From: Coriolopsis trogii
Lineage: Eukaryota > Basidiomycota > Agaricomycetes > Polyporales > Polyporaceae
Assembly: GCA_020543525.1 (NCBI GenBank)
Contig: JAHYIO010000008.1
Coordinates: 620,001-684,000 of the forward strand
Direction: 5' to 3'
DNA: 64,000 nt
A model generated the notes under the pieces. The model searched no databases and was not told where the DNA came from. It worked only from the letters and a program-made list of their open reading frames with translations. The first letter of the stretch is position 1. Each line of letters starts with the position of its first letter. Position numbers and translations under genes: made by a program. Shown here piece by piece: positions 50,438-61,518 of the stretch.

Positions 50438-52261
50438 TCAGTCCCATAGGTCGTGCACGACGTTGCATTCCACCTCGAACTCGACCCCGCCCGGTGCGCC
50501 GGCCTCTCCCTGCTTGTACACCCACCGACCCTGCGGAGCAACACAACATTCATTCACTCAGAAGCCGTGCATCTATGCTAAGGGAAAAGACACACCTTGT
50601 AGATATTGCATCCGAGCGCAACAACCCTGAGCACAGAGCCTTCGCGCAGCATCGAGTTGCGGACCACCCTCATGAACGTCTCCGCGTCCGTCCTGGCCGC
50701 GTGCGGCCGCCAGTTCTCCAGATTGATCCTGATCTCGCGCAGGTTGTTCGCCTTCGCGACCGATTCCTCGTACGGAGTCTGGTGCACCCCGTCCAGCCAC
50801 ATCGTCAGCGTCACGTCACAACCACGAGCACGAGAGGGGCTTGGTGTTGACCAATGCCCGCGGGACCTACCCCTTCAGGCTGCCATACCGGCGTATAGCA
50901 CGACAGCGTCTCGAGCGCGGGGAAGACCGTGCAGAGGCACTCGATGTCCTTCAGCGTCATCTGCGTCGAGTCCGCCGCAAAGTGCCTCAGCGTGTCCCTA
51001 TGCGTCGCCGCCATGTCCAGAATGAACCCGCGCGGGATGAGCGTCTCGCCCTGGGTCGAGAACGCGTTGAGCGTGAACGACTCGAGGCTCGGGCGGGGCG
51101 TGAGGCGGCGGATCCACGCCCAGAGCTGCTCGAACCCCTGGATGTGCACCGAGCTCGTCCGGACGGTGAGCTCCTTGAGGTTCGCGGCGGGCACGTCGTC
51201 GTACCGCGACACGGGCACGTTCCCGAAGAACTCGGTGTCGAGCGTGACGAGGTCCGGGAGGAAGGTGAGGATCTCGAGGATCGCCGAGGGCGGCGCGCCT
51301 TTGAGTCGGAGCGCGCGGAGGAGCGGGAGGTGTGAGAGGACGGAGATGAGGATCGAGGGGGGCACGCCTGCGCAACGCTGCGTGTCGTCCATGTCGTGCG
51401 TGGTGCGTGGTGCGTGGTGCGTGGTATGAGCGAGCGGAGAACAGAGAGGGAGAATGTTGTCAGGACGGTGCTCTGGATGCGGGGAGAAGGCGAAAGCGAC
51501 TGACGCCGAGCTCGAGGTGGGTGAGACTTGGACCCAGCTTCTCGGACCAGCCTTGGAGGATGCGGGGCTTGCCCTCCATGCACCACACCGCGACTTTGGT
51601 GAGGCCCCTGAAGTCTTGGACCGCTTCCCAGACCTCATCTGAGAGCCCGTAGAACGTGCGGATGACGAGCTCGCGGAGCGGCAGGGCTCGGAGGATTTCA
51701 AGGTATGCGAGAAAGTCCCGTTCGTCTGTGCCATCCGCGCTGTCGTCGCTCCAAGTGAAGCTTTCAAGGTTCGTGCAGAGTCGTAACGCCTTCCAGCAGT
51801 TTTCCAAGAGGTCGGGTCGGTAAGAGCCGACAGACCCTGTTGTTGCATAGTACATCGTCAATGGTCCGCGACATGATCATAGTCGACGACAGAGTCGACT
51901 ACGCTAGTGAACGCTCACCGGTCTCGCTGACGTGTCGGACGTACTTGGCATACTCCGGTTTCTCGAGGATTGTCGTTGAGGGATGCACGACGATAGATTT
52001 CTACGTCCAAAGGGGTCAGAGGCCATTCTAGACCGAATTGTGGGACCATGTTCCTCAGGTACCACTCACGCCGTGTCTTTTGTGCCGCACAACCCTAACA
52101 TCGAGCGTGCGATAGAGAAGGGGCGTGGCGGCATGGTTGAAAACCTTCGAAAGCTGTGTACAGGTGCACAAGTCCCGCCGATCGGAGAGATGGTCTAGAA
52201 TGAGCGGGAGGACGTCCAAGGGTAAGAGAGCCTCTGCGACGACGGGTTTCTGGAGAGCCAT
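50438..52261 (-). CDS. F-box/LRR-like protein, family 3, copy 1
   Basis: Predicted SCF adaptor of a different family from those at 16-35 kb. Six exons: 52261-52070, 52000-51919, 51836-51505, 51377-50871, 50778-50596, 50530-50438 (462 aa). F-box: LPLDVLPLILDHLSDRRDL, then LSKVFNHAATPLLYRTL. The next exon gives HPSTTILEKPEYAKYVR. A Leu-rich body follows (LPLRELVIRTFYGLSDEVWE, LPLLRALRLKGAPPSAILEIL, NLKELTVRTSSVHIQGFEQL, LESFTLNAFS, DTLRHFAADSTQMTLKDIE). Near the end is SVAKANNLREIRINLENW, and it closes with VVHDLWD. Exons 2, 5 and 6 match the neighbour at 53389 in length and phase. A short upstream coding exon (52391-52347) joining at the same place as in the neighbour is possible. Confidence 0.78.
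51396..51427. repeat. GTGGTGC minisatellite in an intron
   Basis: About four head-to-tail copies of a seven-base unit (TGCGTGG) inside the third intron of the F-box gene. The unit is not a multiple of three, in keeping with non-coding sequence. Confidence 0.7.
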
Positions 52262-53388
52262 TCCAAGCCTGTTCACTATCTCCTGCAAAGCAAGCAGAGG
52301 TCAGTCTCACTCATCAGGCCAACATCCGAGTCTCGGATCTCTCGACCTTGCTCAAGCTCCGAGTGCGCGGCTTCTTGGCGATTGGAGGCATACACCAATT
52401 TCTCCACGTGCTGAGCGACTCGCTCTCTGTGGATGTATGTAGCTATCTCTAGGACGTGAAGTTATCATCCACAGCCGGTGGACGGTGTGGGGAAGCAAGG
52501 CGCGATCAAGAGGCCCGCTTCCGCGCGACAGCTTATAAAGGCCGCGTGCCGAAAGGGCGTACGCGCGCCCTAGAAAAATCATATTCCATCGAATTACTTG
52601 GGCCATCAATTACCGTTCTGAACTGCCTCCGTATCGCAGCTTTTCGAATGTTGGTGACTGTATTTTGGTGCCTGGCCTGCGTCATGTTATCGCACATTCC
52701 GACGTCTGTGGATCCGACTTCTGATGAATGCCAGTCCAGAAAGCGCCCGCAACCGGCTTGCTTTGGTCTGCGCGCCACGGCAGATACCGTCACGCTCACT
52801 CCTGCGGCTTGCGCAGCCCGCCGAAACGCGTTCGCGCAGTAGCAAGCAAACTTAAGTGGATCAAACATCCGCTACAGCACCGACTCTGCGATCTCTCAAC
52901 CTCGCCGTCCTGGCCGCAATAGCACTGATCTCGTTCCTACTTGGGTCGAGGCAGGCTGCAGAGTGGATGGCCTTTCACGTTCGCCGCTCCATGTGGTAAG
53001 CGTCATCAAAATTCTGGACACACATACTATGATTGACGTACAGGCAAACACCTGTGACTGTGAGTCGAACGGTCGCAGCACTCGACAGCACATTTGAACA
53101 TGCTCGTTTTCTGCGCTCCGAGAACGACCGAGAGCTGCCGTTATAGTCGAGAACACATGTCGCAGACTCACCCCACCCGCCGCCAGCCTCTGACCATGTA
53201 AGACGATAACCGCTGAATTGGAATCGCCGCAACCCCTGGTAAGGCTGCGACTGGAAAGCGCGCCACCACGCTGGCTGACTCGGATGTCTGATCGCAGGTT
53301 TACCCAATCACAGGATGTGGATGAGGAAGTAAGCCGACGATGCGTACCATGTCTATGAATTTATGACCGGGATACTAAGGAACTAATA
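52262..53388. other. 1.1 kb intergenic region between the family 3 F-box genes
   Basis: No gene supported. The left end may hold a small first exon of the gene at 52261 (MPPIAKKPRTRSLSK). Confidence 0.5.
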
Positions 53389-55210
53389 TCAGTCCCACAA
53401 ACCGGGTATGACGTCGTATACGACGTCGAGCGCGACGCCGTGCGTGCCGTCTTCTCCCTGTTCGTAGACCCACCCGCCCTGCGGTATAGTACGTACGAGA
53501 CGATCAGCTTGATCATGCACCACCAGCAGACCTCCTAGGTACTTACCTGATAGCGATGGTTCCCAAATGTCATGAGCCGGAGCGCAGACCCCTCACGTAG
53601 CATCGAGTTTCGTGCAACATCCTTGAACGCTGCGATGGGCTCATCCTGAGCCTCCGAATTGCTGCGCCATTGTATCCGGATCTCTCTGAGGTTGTTCGCC
53701 TTCGCTACGCATCTTTCATATCGTGCCTGCAAGCGCAGTGACCAGTTAGTCATCTCATGATCACAACAGCAGGAGGCCTCGGAGCCTGCGTACCCAATCG
53801 TCAGTCCAGGGCGTACAGCAGGCAAGCGTCTCGAGCGCAGGGAGTCCGATGCACAAGCCCTCAACGTCCTCCAGCGTCACAGGGCTCGAGATCGCGCTGA
53901 GGTCGCGAAGCGTCTTTCTCTGCGTAGCCACCATGTCGAGGATGTATCCGCGGGGTAGCAGCGACAGCGCGTCGCTCCCAGCGGGCAACACATGCAGCGT
54001 AAATGACTCGAGACTTGGTTGAGGAGCCAGTCTCCCTATCCATGTTGATAGCTCGGCGCCTCCAACATGCCATGAGCTCGTCCGGACGGTGAGGTCCTTC
54101 AGTCTAGCTGAAGGCGTGCCCAAGGAGTCATAACGCGGACAAGCGAAGTTGCAGCACCCGGAGGCGTAGTAATCGGTGTCGAGACTGACGAGCTCCGGGA
54201 GGCAGGCGAGAATGTCAAGGATAGCAAACGAGGAGGCGCCCTTGAGGCGGAGGGTGCGGAGGCGCGGGAGGTGGGAAATGATTGCAACGAACGGATCGGG
54301 ATGAGTTTGAACAGGGAGGCGGACAGGAGAGGTGGTCAGGCGGTAGTTATGATGAGACGGACGGTCTATGAAGTCTGTGCGTTGGAGAGAGCTGATGTCC
54401 AGCTCTAGGTGCGTGAGGCTAGGGTTAAGTCGCTTGAACCACCTCTGGAGGACGCCTGGTTGTCCCTGCATAGACCAGATCGAGAGTTTGCTCAGGTTCG
54501 TGAACTCCTGCAGCTCCTCCCAAGTCTCATCCGACAACCGGTGAAAGGTGCGGATGACGAGCTCGCGTAGTGGGATGTGTCGTAGGATATCGAGATAGGC
54601 GATGAAGTCCTGTTCGTTACTACCGTCCGTGCTGTCGTCTATCCATGTAAACCCCTCGAGGTTGACGTAGAGCTTCAAGGCGTTCCTGCGATCATTGACA
54701 GATTTGGGCCTACGAAGACCAACTGAGCCTACGGACCACCATTTCAGCGTGGATATACTGGCGCGTGACCAGTCCACGTACCTGTCTCACACACAAAGCG
54801 GACGTACTTGGCATGTTCTGGTCTCTTCAGGATTGTCGTCGAAGGATGGACGACTGGATATCTCTACGCGGAGGAGCAGATTCAGGATCGTGACATCATG
54901 CGTCGAGCGGGAGACCCACCTGTTTTCTCCGCGGCAATGCTTCGAGGGAGCGATAGAGGAGTGGTGTAGCCGCGCGGTGAAAGGCTTTCGAAACCAGTGC
55001 ACAGGTGCACAAATCCTGTCGACTGGTCTTCAGATGGTCGAGGATCAAGGGTAGCACGTCTATGGGCAAGATTCTGGCATTCGTTGGGTATACGATGCGA
55101 TGCATCCATCGGTTTCCTATGTTCAAAAGGGTTCATGGTCAGAACTCCAACGGACGTCCTCAACAATACTCACCTTTCGGTTCCCAATCGTGAAGTTCAG
55201 TATTAAGCAT
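53389..55210 (-). CDS. F-box/LRR-like protein, family 3, copy 2
   Basis: Tandem paralogue of the gene at 50438. Six exons: 55210-55174, 55116-54920, 54863-54782, 54728-53795 or 53794, 53726-53547, 53478-53389 (506 aa, using 53794). F-box: LPIDVLPLILDHLKTSRQDL, LVSKAFHRAATPLLYRSL. Then HPSTTILKRPEHAKYVRFVC and a Leu-rich body: LPLRELVIRTFHRLSDETWE, LPRLRTLRLKGASSFAILDIL, RLKDLTVRTSSWHVGGAEL, LESFTLHVLP, KTLRDLSAISSPVTLEDVE. It ends CVAKANNLREIRIQWRSN, then GGWVYEQGEDG and VIPGLWD. The intron between the two central blocks of copy 1 is missing here, so the middle exon is one piece of 935 nt. The first exon (12 codons) rests only on splice signals. Confidence 0.78.
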
Positions 55211-55214
55211 GAAG

Positions 55215-56290
55215 GCTTGCTCCTTGACGGGGTGATAGGTTGGGTCCCTGACGTGGGGAGTCGAGCACAAGTGCTTCGCCGAGGCTGCAAGGTATATAGA
55301 TCTATAAGTGGATAAGCCTCACCCCATGAGGCTGGCGTGCCTGCGCGCTTCTAACCCGAAATCCACTTGCCGAAGGGTGGATCGGATGGCCAGTCCAGCC
55401 AATACACAGCACAATGAAACCCGAGCAGGTGCTCTCAGCCTACCTTCGGGGTGCCAACACCACTTTTCGGCGTGCAGGCTTCATCATCAAAGCGTTTGTT
55501 CAATGATGAACGCCTCGCAGAAAACTGATACTATTCGATGCTTGCCGCTGGAAGTTGAACGTAAGCCGAGACCGACGGGGCCGACGCAACCGGGCATTAT
55601 GACCATTCCTCGACATGCCGGCGGTCCCTCGGGAAATACAGTTGCACTTCAACCCAACTCCCCGACATCGCCGCCGGCCCGCACATGGACCCTTCCCCCA
55701 GTCAAAATGGAGGCCTGCGACGTAAACGCCATACGTCCAGCAAGCGACAAGGCATCGTGGCATTCAGTTCGGGCATGCGGGACTGAACCTCTGCAGCTCG
55801 AGTGCACCCTTCCCAGGCTTCCCCGGCTCCGAAGACGAAGAGAGCAAGCGGACAAGCCTGCGGAAGGCGCACTAGTATGATCGGTGGTTCGGCCAGCTCG
55901 GATGTTTCGGGCATACCGGGGCGCACCTTGTGTATTTGCAGCCGCGGTTTAGCCACGGTAGGGTTCTGGACGCGCAAACACCGAGGCTTGCATCATACTG
56001 ATTCGTACACGCCCAGATGTCGTGCCTGTTCCGTGCATAAGGCCTGGCGCGTTGCGGCCCTTGACCGTGTAACGCGCATGATAGATGGCACCCAGCGGCG
56101 GCTGCTTCTGGCACACCGGCGACACGCGGAAGCCACCGCTAAGTCATATGCGCAGAACGCGGTACGGAGTGTATATCTTTGATTCACAGTCGTGTAACTT
56201 CCCCGCAGATCTTCACACGAACTGCGATGATATCAGCGAGCTTCGGACGACGTCTGGCATATGAACGTACACTTGAAGGTGTCCACGCTC
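55215..56290. other. 1.1 kb region without a gene
   Basis: An open frame of about 190 codons at 55308-55880 has no motif, a composition typical of GC-rich non-coding sequence and no neighbour support. Nothing else is visible. Confidence 0.5.
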
Positions 56291-56295
56291 TGACT

Positions 56296-57399
56296 TCAAT
56301 CCAGCGCACACCCATACACGCGACTGGCCACGTCCCTCCACGTCTCCCTATTGACCGCAAAGCTTTCCGCATATTCGACCTCGAGATGGTGTAGCCGCCG
56401 CCCGACGATGACCAGACTATGCAACGGCTCCCCATACGCCTCTGGAGGGTGTGCGAGGAGCTCCGCGAGCGTGCCCGCGACAATGCGCTCATGCGGCCCG
56501 CCACCGACGCGTGAAAGGGCAATTGCGAGCGTTTCGTCCGGAGCCAGGATTCCTCCCTTCCGCGTCTCTTCTACCTCGATGAGCTGTGAGACGGCCTGGG
56601 TGATTGACATGTATCGCGGCGGCTCGTATATCTTTCGGCCCCTATAGCCGCACACCTAAGATTACGAAGTCATCAAATCAACAACATGGGCACAAACGCA
56701 CCGTGCGAGGTTTTCTTCGCTCTGCTCCTTGACCTTAATGTCGAGCAGGACGAGAGTGTGCATGCCGAGGTCGGCGTTTTCCTTGATTCGGTCGTAGAAG
56801 CTGTCCGGCTTCCACGTCTCCGTGAAGAACACAAGCGAGACTGTCTGTCCAAAGTTGTAGAGCTGCAGCCCACAGGCGCCCACAGCGTTCATTATTGACG
56901 CATTGTGTATGATCCGCGTCGGGATGTTGCGCGACCGCGCTCGGAGGACAATGTCCGTATGTGTGGTTGCTCTAGTGAAGTCCCGATGCAAGTTATCGTC
57001 AATTCCAGTTGCGGTATGAATGGTGTTTTGGTTACCCGTAAGGATCGCCAACTACCAGCAGCGAAACGTCCTCCTTGTCGGCGTTCCGTAGGATCTCGTC
57101 GCTCTCGGTCTCTACCATATCGCGGTCGGCAATGATCAGCTCTTTCTCGTAGAAAGCTTCCTTGAATTCCGATCAGAGTGACACGCATATTATGATCCAA
57201 GAACACTTACTAGTCTCTCCTTTTGGACCATGAGGATACTTGTGTATGCCTCGAGATAAACCCGCGATGAACCTTTGACAGCCTCATGAGAGAAGGTGAG
57301 TACAACGACACATCATCGTATGCTGTTGATCTGTACCTCAAGACCTCGGACGGTGATATCCTTCTCATCGCATAGACCGAGACCTACAACATAGAACAT
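56296..57399 (-). CDS. DPH5: Diphthine methyl ester synthase (DPH5)
   Basis: SAM-dependent methyltransferase that acts in diphthamide synthesis on elongation factor 2, in the cytosol. Five exons: 57399-57337, 57282-57211, 57160-57036, 56971-56702, 56641-56296 (291 aa). Family signatures in order: [111 protein letters not shown] and [15 protein letters not shown]. Length fits the family. The C-terminal part ([17 protein letters not shown]) is also typical. It shares strand with the sulfhydryl oxidase gene 430 bases upstream. Confidence 0.95.
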
Positions 57400-57401
57400 C
57401 G

Positions 57402-57830
57402 CGTCTGTATCAACTAGAGTGGTGGTGGTCGCTTGGGAAGTAAAAAGAGGGATCTCGATCGAGGCGCGAAGATTAGATAAGATCTCAGATTGGCTGTTCC
57501 AGAGGCGATGCCCGACTTTATAAGTTCAGCAGGACCGGCTCGAGTCCGACACCTTGTCGTTCCTTGTTTTGGTCTCAAGTATTACGACAAAAGGACTACG
57601 TTTTTGATGGCTTCTCATATCTCCCGATTGCAGTACCGGCCGGGAGGAAGAGCAGTCTCGCCCTTCGCGAGAGGCGAGATCAGAGACGAGTCGCAGGATA
57701 ACCGGGGATGCGATAGACAAGGCTGCTTCATTAGACCTTCGAGCTCACTCATACAATATCCAAACCCCGGAAGTCGAGAAGTCACAGTAAGAAAGAATCA
57801 CAGAACGGCCCGCTCACCGAGAGAAGCATC
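57402..57830. other. Intergenic region, DPH5 promoter
   Basis: About 430 bases between two minus-strand genes. No coding signal. Confidence 0.5.
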
Positions 57831-57831
57831 T

Positions 57832-58797
57832 CTATGACAACGCCCTCCCGCCCTTGACTAGACCCATCGCGACTTTCTCCTTGGTCGGGTCGCGCTCCAG
57901 ATCCATGGGGTCGCTCGCGGACCCTGTCGATGAACCGAGGGGCTCATCGCCGCATCCACAATCGTACGTTGCGTCGAGGTTGGCGCAGTCAAATTCCTCC
58001 TTGCCTAGCCGGTGGTTGACTTGATTGTGGAGTACACATAGCCTGAAGTACGCGTGGTGAGAGGGGTTTGCAACAAACAGGAATCGGGCAGAGGAAATTA
58101 CCAAGTTGCGGCAGCACGTCGCGATGAAGTCTAATATGCATCGCATGAGATGGTGGAACAGGTTACGGGGGGGAGAACATACTTGTGGCGGGAACTTCTT
58201 GAGTAGTTGTTGGAATTCGGCTGCACATTCTCCACATGGATAGAGTCGCGACATGAGGTGGAAATAGTTGTTCAACGCGTCCCTCTCATCCTGTGTCGGT
58301 TCCTATCGCACCACCAGTAATGGGTCGAAAGCACTAGCAGGAACGTACAAGACAAGCATACCTCGGGAAATCGTAGAGTCATAGTATGCCTTTGTAGCAG
58401 AAACCTTGAGCACACCACCCGGAAGTCATATTGCAAAGGACTCACATGAGTTTCCATGTTGCCCTGCCCAACTCCGCCCTGCGACCACATCAAGAAGATG
58501 CCCCTCGCCGTTGCTCGACGTACTCACTTTGCGGTAGCGTTCCCTAGCTTCGGCATGATCACATTGCCCTTCACGCCCTGGTCCGGTGAGGTGAGTGGGA
58601 CCATACCGCCCTCGCCGAAGAGGTCGCCGGTCCATGTGTCGACATATGTCCGAGATGGCGGATGAAGTAGAGCAAGGGAACCAAGGAGGAACTGCCAGCG
58701 CGATGTCAGAGAACATTGTGAGACCTCGTGGCTGCATTGTGGCACGTACGAGGGCAAAGATGGTGAAAATGAAGGCCTTGCTGAATCGTGTGATCAT
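57832..58797 (-). CDS. ERV2: FAD-linked sulfhydryl oxidase, ERV2-like
   Basis: Makes disulfides in the secretory pathway, passing electrons from dithiols to O2 through FAD. Seven exons: 58797-58750, 58691-58528, 58478-58446, 58389-58362, 58302-58183, 58130-58102, 58042-57832 (210 aa). Joined exons 1 and 2 give a hydrophobic N-terminal anchor (MITRFSKAFIFTIFAL-FLLG). Then GNVIMPKLGNATAKAELGRA, the FAD-binding ATWKLMHTMTLRFPE, the redox-active YPCGEC, and HNQVNHRLGK with the FAD-binding HN..N pattern. A second Cys group, FDCANLDATYDCGCG, may be the shuttle pair. The N-terminal anchor favours the ER-type ERV2 over mitochondrial ERV1. Several exons are tiny (28-33 nt), but every junction restores the family sequence. 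Confidence 0.92.
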
Positions 58798-59312
58798 GGT
58801 GGATGGAGGAAGAGTGGGTAGGGACTTGGGGGCGCCTCCACGCGAAGAGCTGGCCCGCGCCGCAGACGCGGGCGAGTCGCGACTGCTCGCGCGATGCGAG
58901 TTCGAAGACAACGCCGTCTCCCCCTCGACAGTTCTGAGCTTGACTCTGCGCGCGTACATCGCGTCTGCATCCTAAGCCCTGAAAGGACCATCACTGACCG
59001 CCACGAAGTCGCGCACTGCATCCATCTCGTAACGTCGACGCTCAACAGTCGGCCACAGCCGCGCGCAGATAGACCGCTCTCCGGAAATCTCGCGTAGATA
59101 AGCCGTAGCCGTCGAGGTTTATCGGATTTTGAAGGTGCTCTAACTCTAAGTGATATCGCGGTAACAATTCCCAACGTCGTCTGGGTTTCCAGCTCGCCTT
59201 GACTCCTTCTTGTGAGTCACTACCATCATCGCCCCTCTCGATTGACTCGTCTGGCCAGCATATTATCCACGAGCGCACGCCTACTACACCCATCTACGTC
59301 TCCCACTGCACC
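58798..59312. other. Divergent promoter between ERV2 and asparaginyl-tRNA synthetase
   Basis: About 515 bases, no gene. Presumed shared promoter space. Confidence 0.5.
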
Positions 59313-61343
59313 ATGGCCCCGATTCATGTCGATGAGTCCACCGGCTCAGACGAGACTGGCAAGGGCACGCCTGAATCGCCCTACCAGTCCCTCGCGTTCG
59401 CCCTCTACACCCACCCCGAGGCCCCTTTCGTGATCCGCAAAGACGCGTCGGGCACCTACGAAGAGCCCACTCAGTCCGCACTCAAGAAAGCCAAGAAGGG
59501 GGCGGATGGTATCGAGAAGAAAAAGAAGAAGGCCGAGGAGCTTGCTGCCCGAGAGGCGAAGGAGTTGGCGGAGGCGCGAGAGCGGAAAGAGAAGAAGCTT
59601 GAGGAGAGCAAGAAGATTGTCCTCCAGGAGGACCCCAGCCTGCCTGCAGCAATCAAGGTGCGTTCACGGCCGTGACAGATACATATAGATGCGCTAGAAC
59701 AGCCTGGCGAACGGGATAATCTTGTCTCCTATTGCCAGGCTGTTCGTGCAGCAATCCGCAGGCGATCGCATTGTGAATCCCACCCAACATATACTTACCG
59801 TATCCCCTTTAGTCGAAAATAGGAGCCCTCACCCCACTCAGGACAAAACGCGTCAAGACGTTTGGTTGGGTGCACCGGCTGCGCGACCAGAAGGAGATTA
59901 TCTTCATCGTTCTCCGAGACGGCACCGGATATCTCCAATGTGTCCTGTCCGGAAAGGTCGCGCAAACGTATGAAGCTCTCACTCTCACGCTCGAATCAAC
60001 AATTGAAGTAGTGGGAACCCTCAAAACCGTACCGGAGGGGCAAACTGCGCCCGGCGGACACGAACTTGTGGTCGACTACTGGAGAGTCCTCGGCGCTGCA
60101 CCTGGCGGTGATGATGCATTCACCAACAGGCTGAACGAAGTATGTGACTATATGCATCGTGTCTAAGCCATCGTTGACAATCCACGTGCAGAAATCAGAT
60201 CCTTCAATCCAGGCAGATCTCCGACACCTCGTCCTGCGAGGAGAGACCGCTTCGGCCACGATCAAGCTGCGTTCCGCACTTCTCCGTGCTTTCCGCGAGT
60301 CCTACGCCGCCAACAACCTCATCGAAGTCACTCCGCCATGTCTTGTGCAGACCCAGGTCGAGGGAGGGGCAACGCTCTTCAAACTCGATTACTACGGCCA
60401 GCCGGCGTTCCTCACCCAGAGTTCGCAGCTGTACCTCGAAACGTGCCTGCCCTCGCTCGGTGACGTCTTCTGCGTCCAGGAGTCCTTCCGTGCGGAGAAC
60501 TCGCACACGCGCCGGCATCTGTCCGAGTACACCCATCTCGAAGGCGAGCTCGCCTTCATCAACTTTGACGAGCTCATGGCGCACATCGAGGCGATCATCT
60601 GCGAGACCGTCGATAGGCTCCTGCAGGACCCCACGTCCGCCGCGCTCATTAAGCAGCTCAACCCGAACTTCACCGCGCCCGAGCGCCCCTTCCTCCGCCT
60701 CTCCTACGTCGACGCCATCAAATGGCTCAACGAGCACGACATCAAGCACGAGGCCGAGGACGCGAGCGGGAACGTGATCAAGGACGAGCAGGGCAACCCC
60801 GTCATGGTCGAGCACAAGGTCGGGGACGACATCGCCGAGGCGGCGGAGCGACGGATGACGGACATCATCGGGCGGCCCGTCTTCCTGTACGGCTTCCCGA
60901 TCGAGCTCAAGGCGTTCTACATGAAGCGGATGCCCAAGGAGCCCGGCGACAACGGCCCGACGTTCACCGAGAGCTGCGACTTGCTCATGCCGGGTGTGGG
61001 CGAGATTGTGGGCGGGTCTATGAGGATTGCAGATGCGGAGGAGCTCTTGGCTGCGTACAAGCGCGAGGGCATCGACCCTGCGCCGTACTATTGGTTCACT
61101 GACCAGCGCAAGTATGGGACGTGCGAGCACGGTGGCTATGGACTGGGTGTCGAGGTGAGATTCGTTCTGCACGCTTTCCAACAATCCAGTCGCTGAGGCA
61201 CTTGGCAGCGTATCTTGGCCTGGCTGGCTAACCGGTACACTGTTCGTGAATGCTCTCTGTACCCCAGGTATGCCCGACAATGTCCATTCGGAAGCTCAGA
61301 TGCTGACTTTTTCTGCAGGTGGCCAGGCAGAGCGACGCCCTGA
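59313..61343 (+). CDS. DED81: Asparaginyl-tRNA synthetase, cytosolic
   Basis: Charges tRNA-Asn with asparagine. Five exons: 59313-59657, 59813-60139, 60192-61154, 61209-61267, 61319-61343 (572 aa). A eukaryote-specific N-terminal extension ends in a Lys/Glu-rich coiled coil ([20 protein letters not shown]). The OB-fold anticodon domain follows ([32 protein letters not shown]). The class II catalytic core holds motif 2 ([28 protein letters not shown]) and near the C-terminus the motif 3 region [14 protein letters not shown]. Exons 4 and 5 supply [19 protein letters not shown], matching the conserved end of the family. EGGATLF and [11 protein letters not shown] are also typical and separate it from AspRS. 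Confidence 0.95.
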
Positions 61344-61518
61344 ATGGTGTAGAATTCCGAACGAGGTGTAATCTTAGGTGTATGGAACATTGCTGGTCGT
61401 TCGTGGTTTGTCGCTCTTCGCTCCCTGTCACCCTGTGGCATTCAATATATTATTGGCCAAAATTCGACTTCCGACTGACAATGCTCTTACCTCGACTCGA
61501 GCCACCACCCATCTGACG

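Noticed and set aside
51396..51427. Short direct repeats considered as a CRISPR-like array
   Set aside because: Units are contiguous seven-base repeats without spacers, in an intron of a eukaryotic gene.
55308..55880. 190-codon plus-strand frame
   Set aside because: Low-complexity, Pro/Arg/Ser-rich composition, no motif, no splice support and no neighbour logic.
60204..61280. 358-codon open frame on the minus strand
   Set aside because: Antisense to the asparaginyl-tRNA synthetase core, which is certain.
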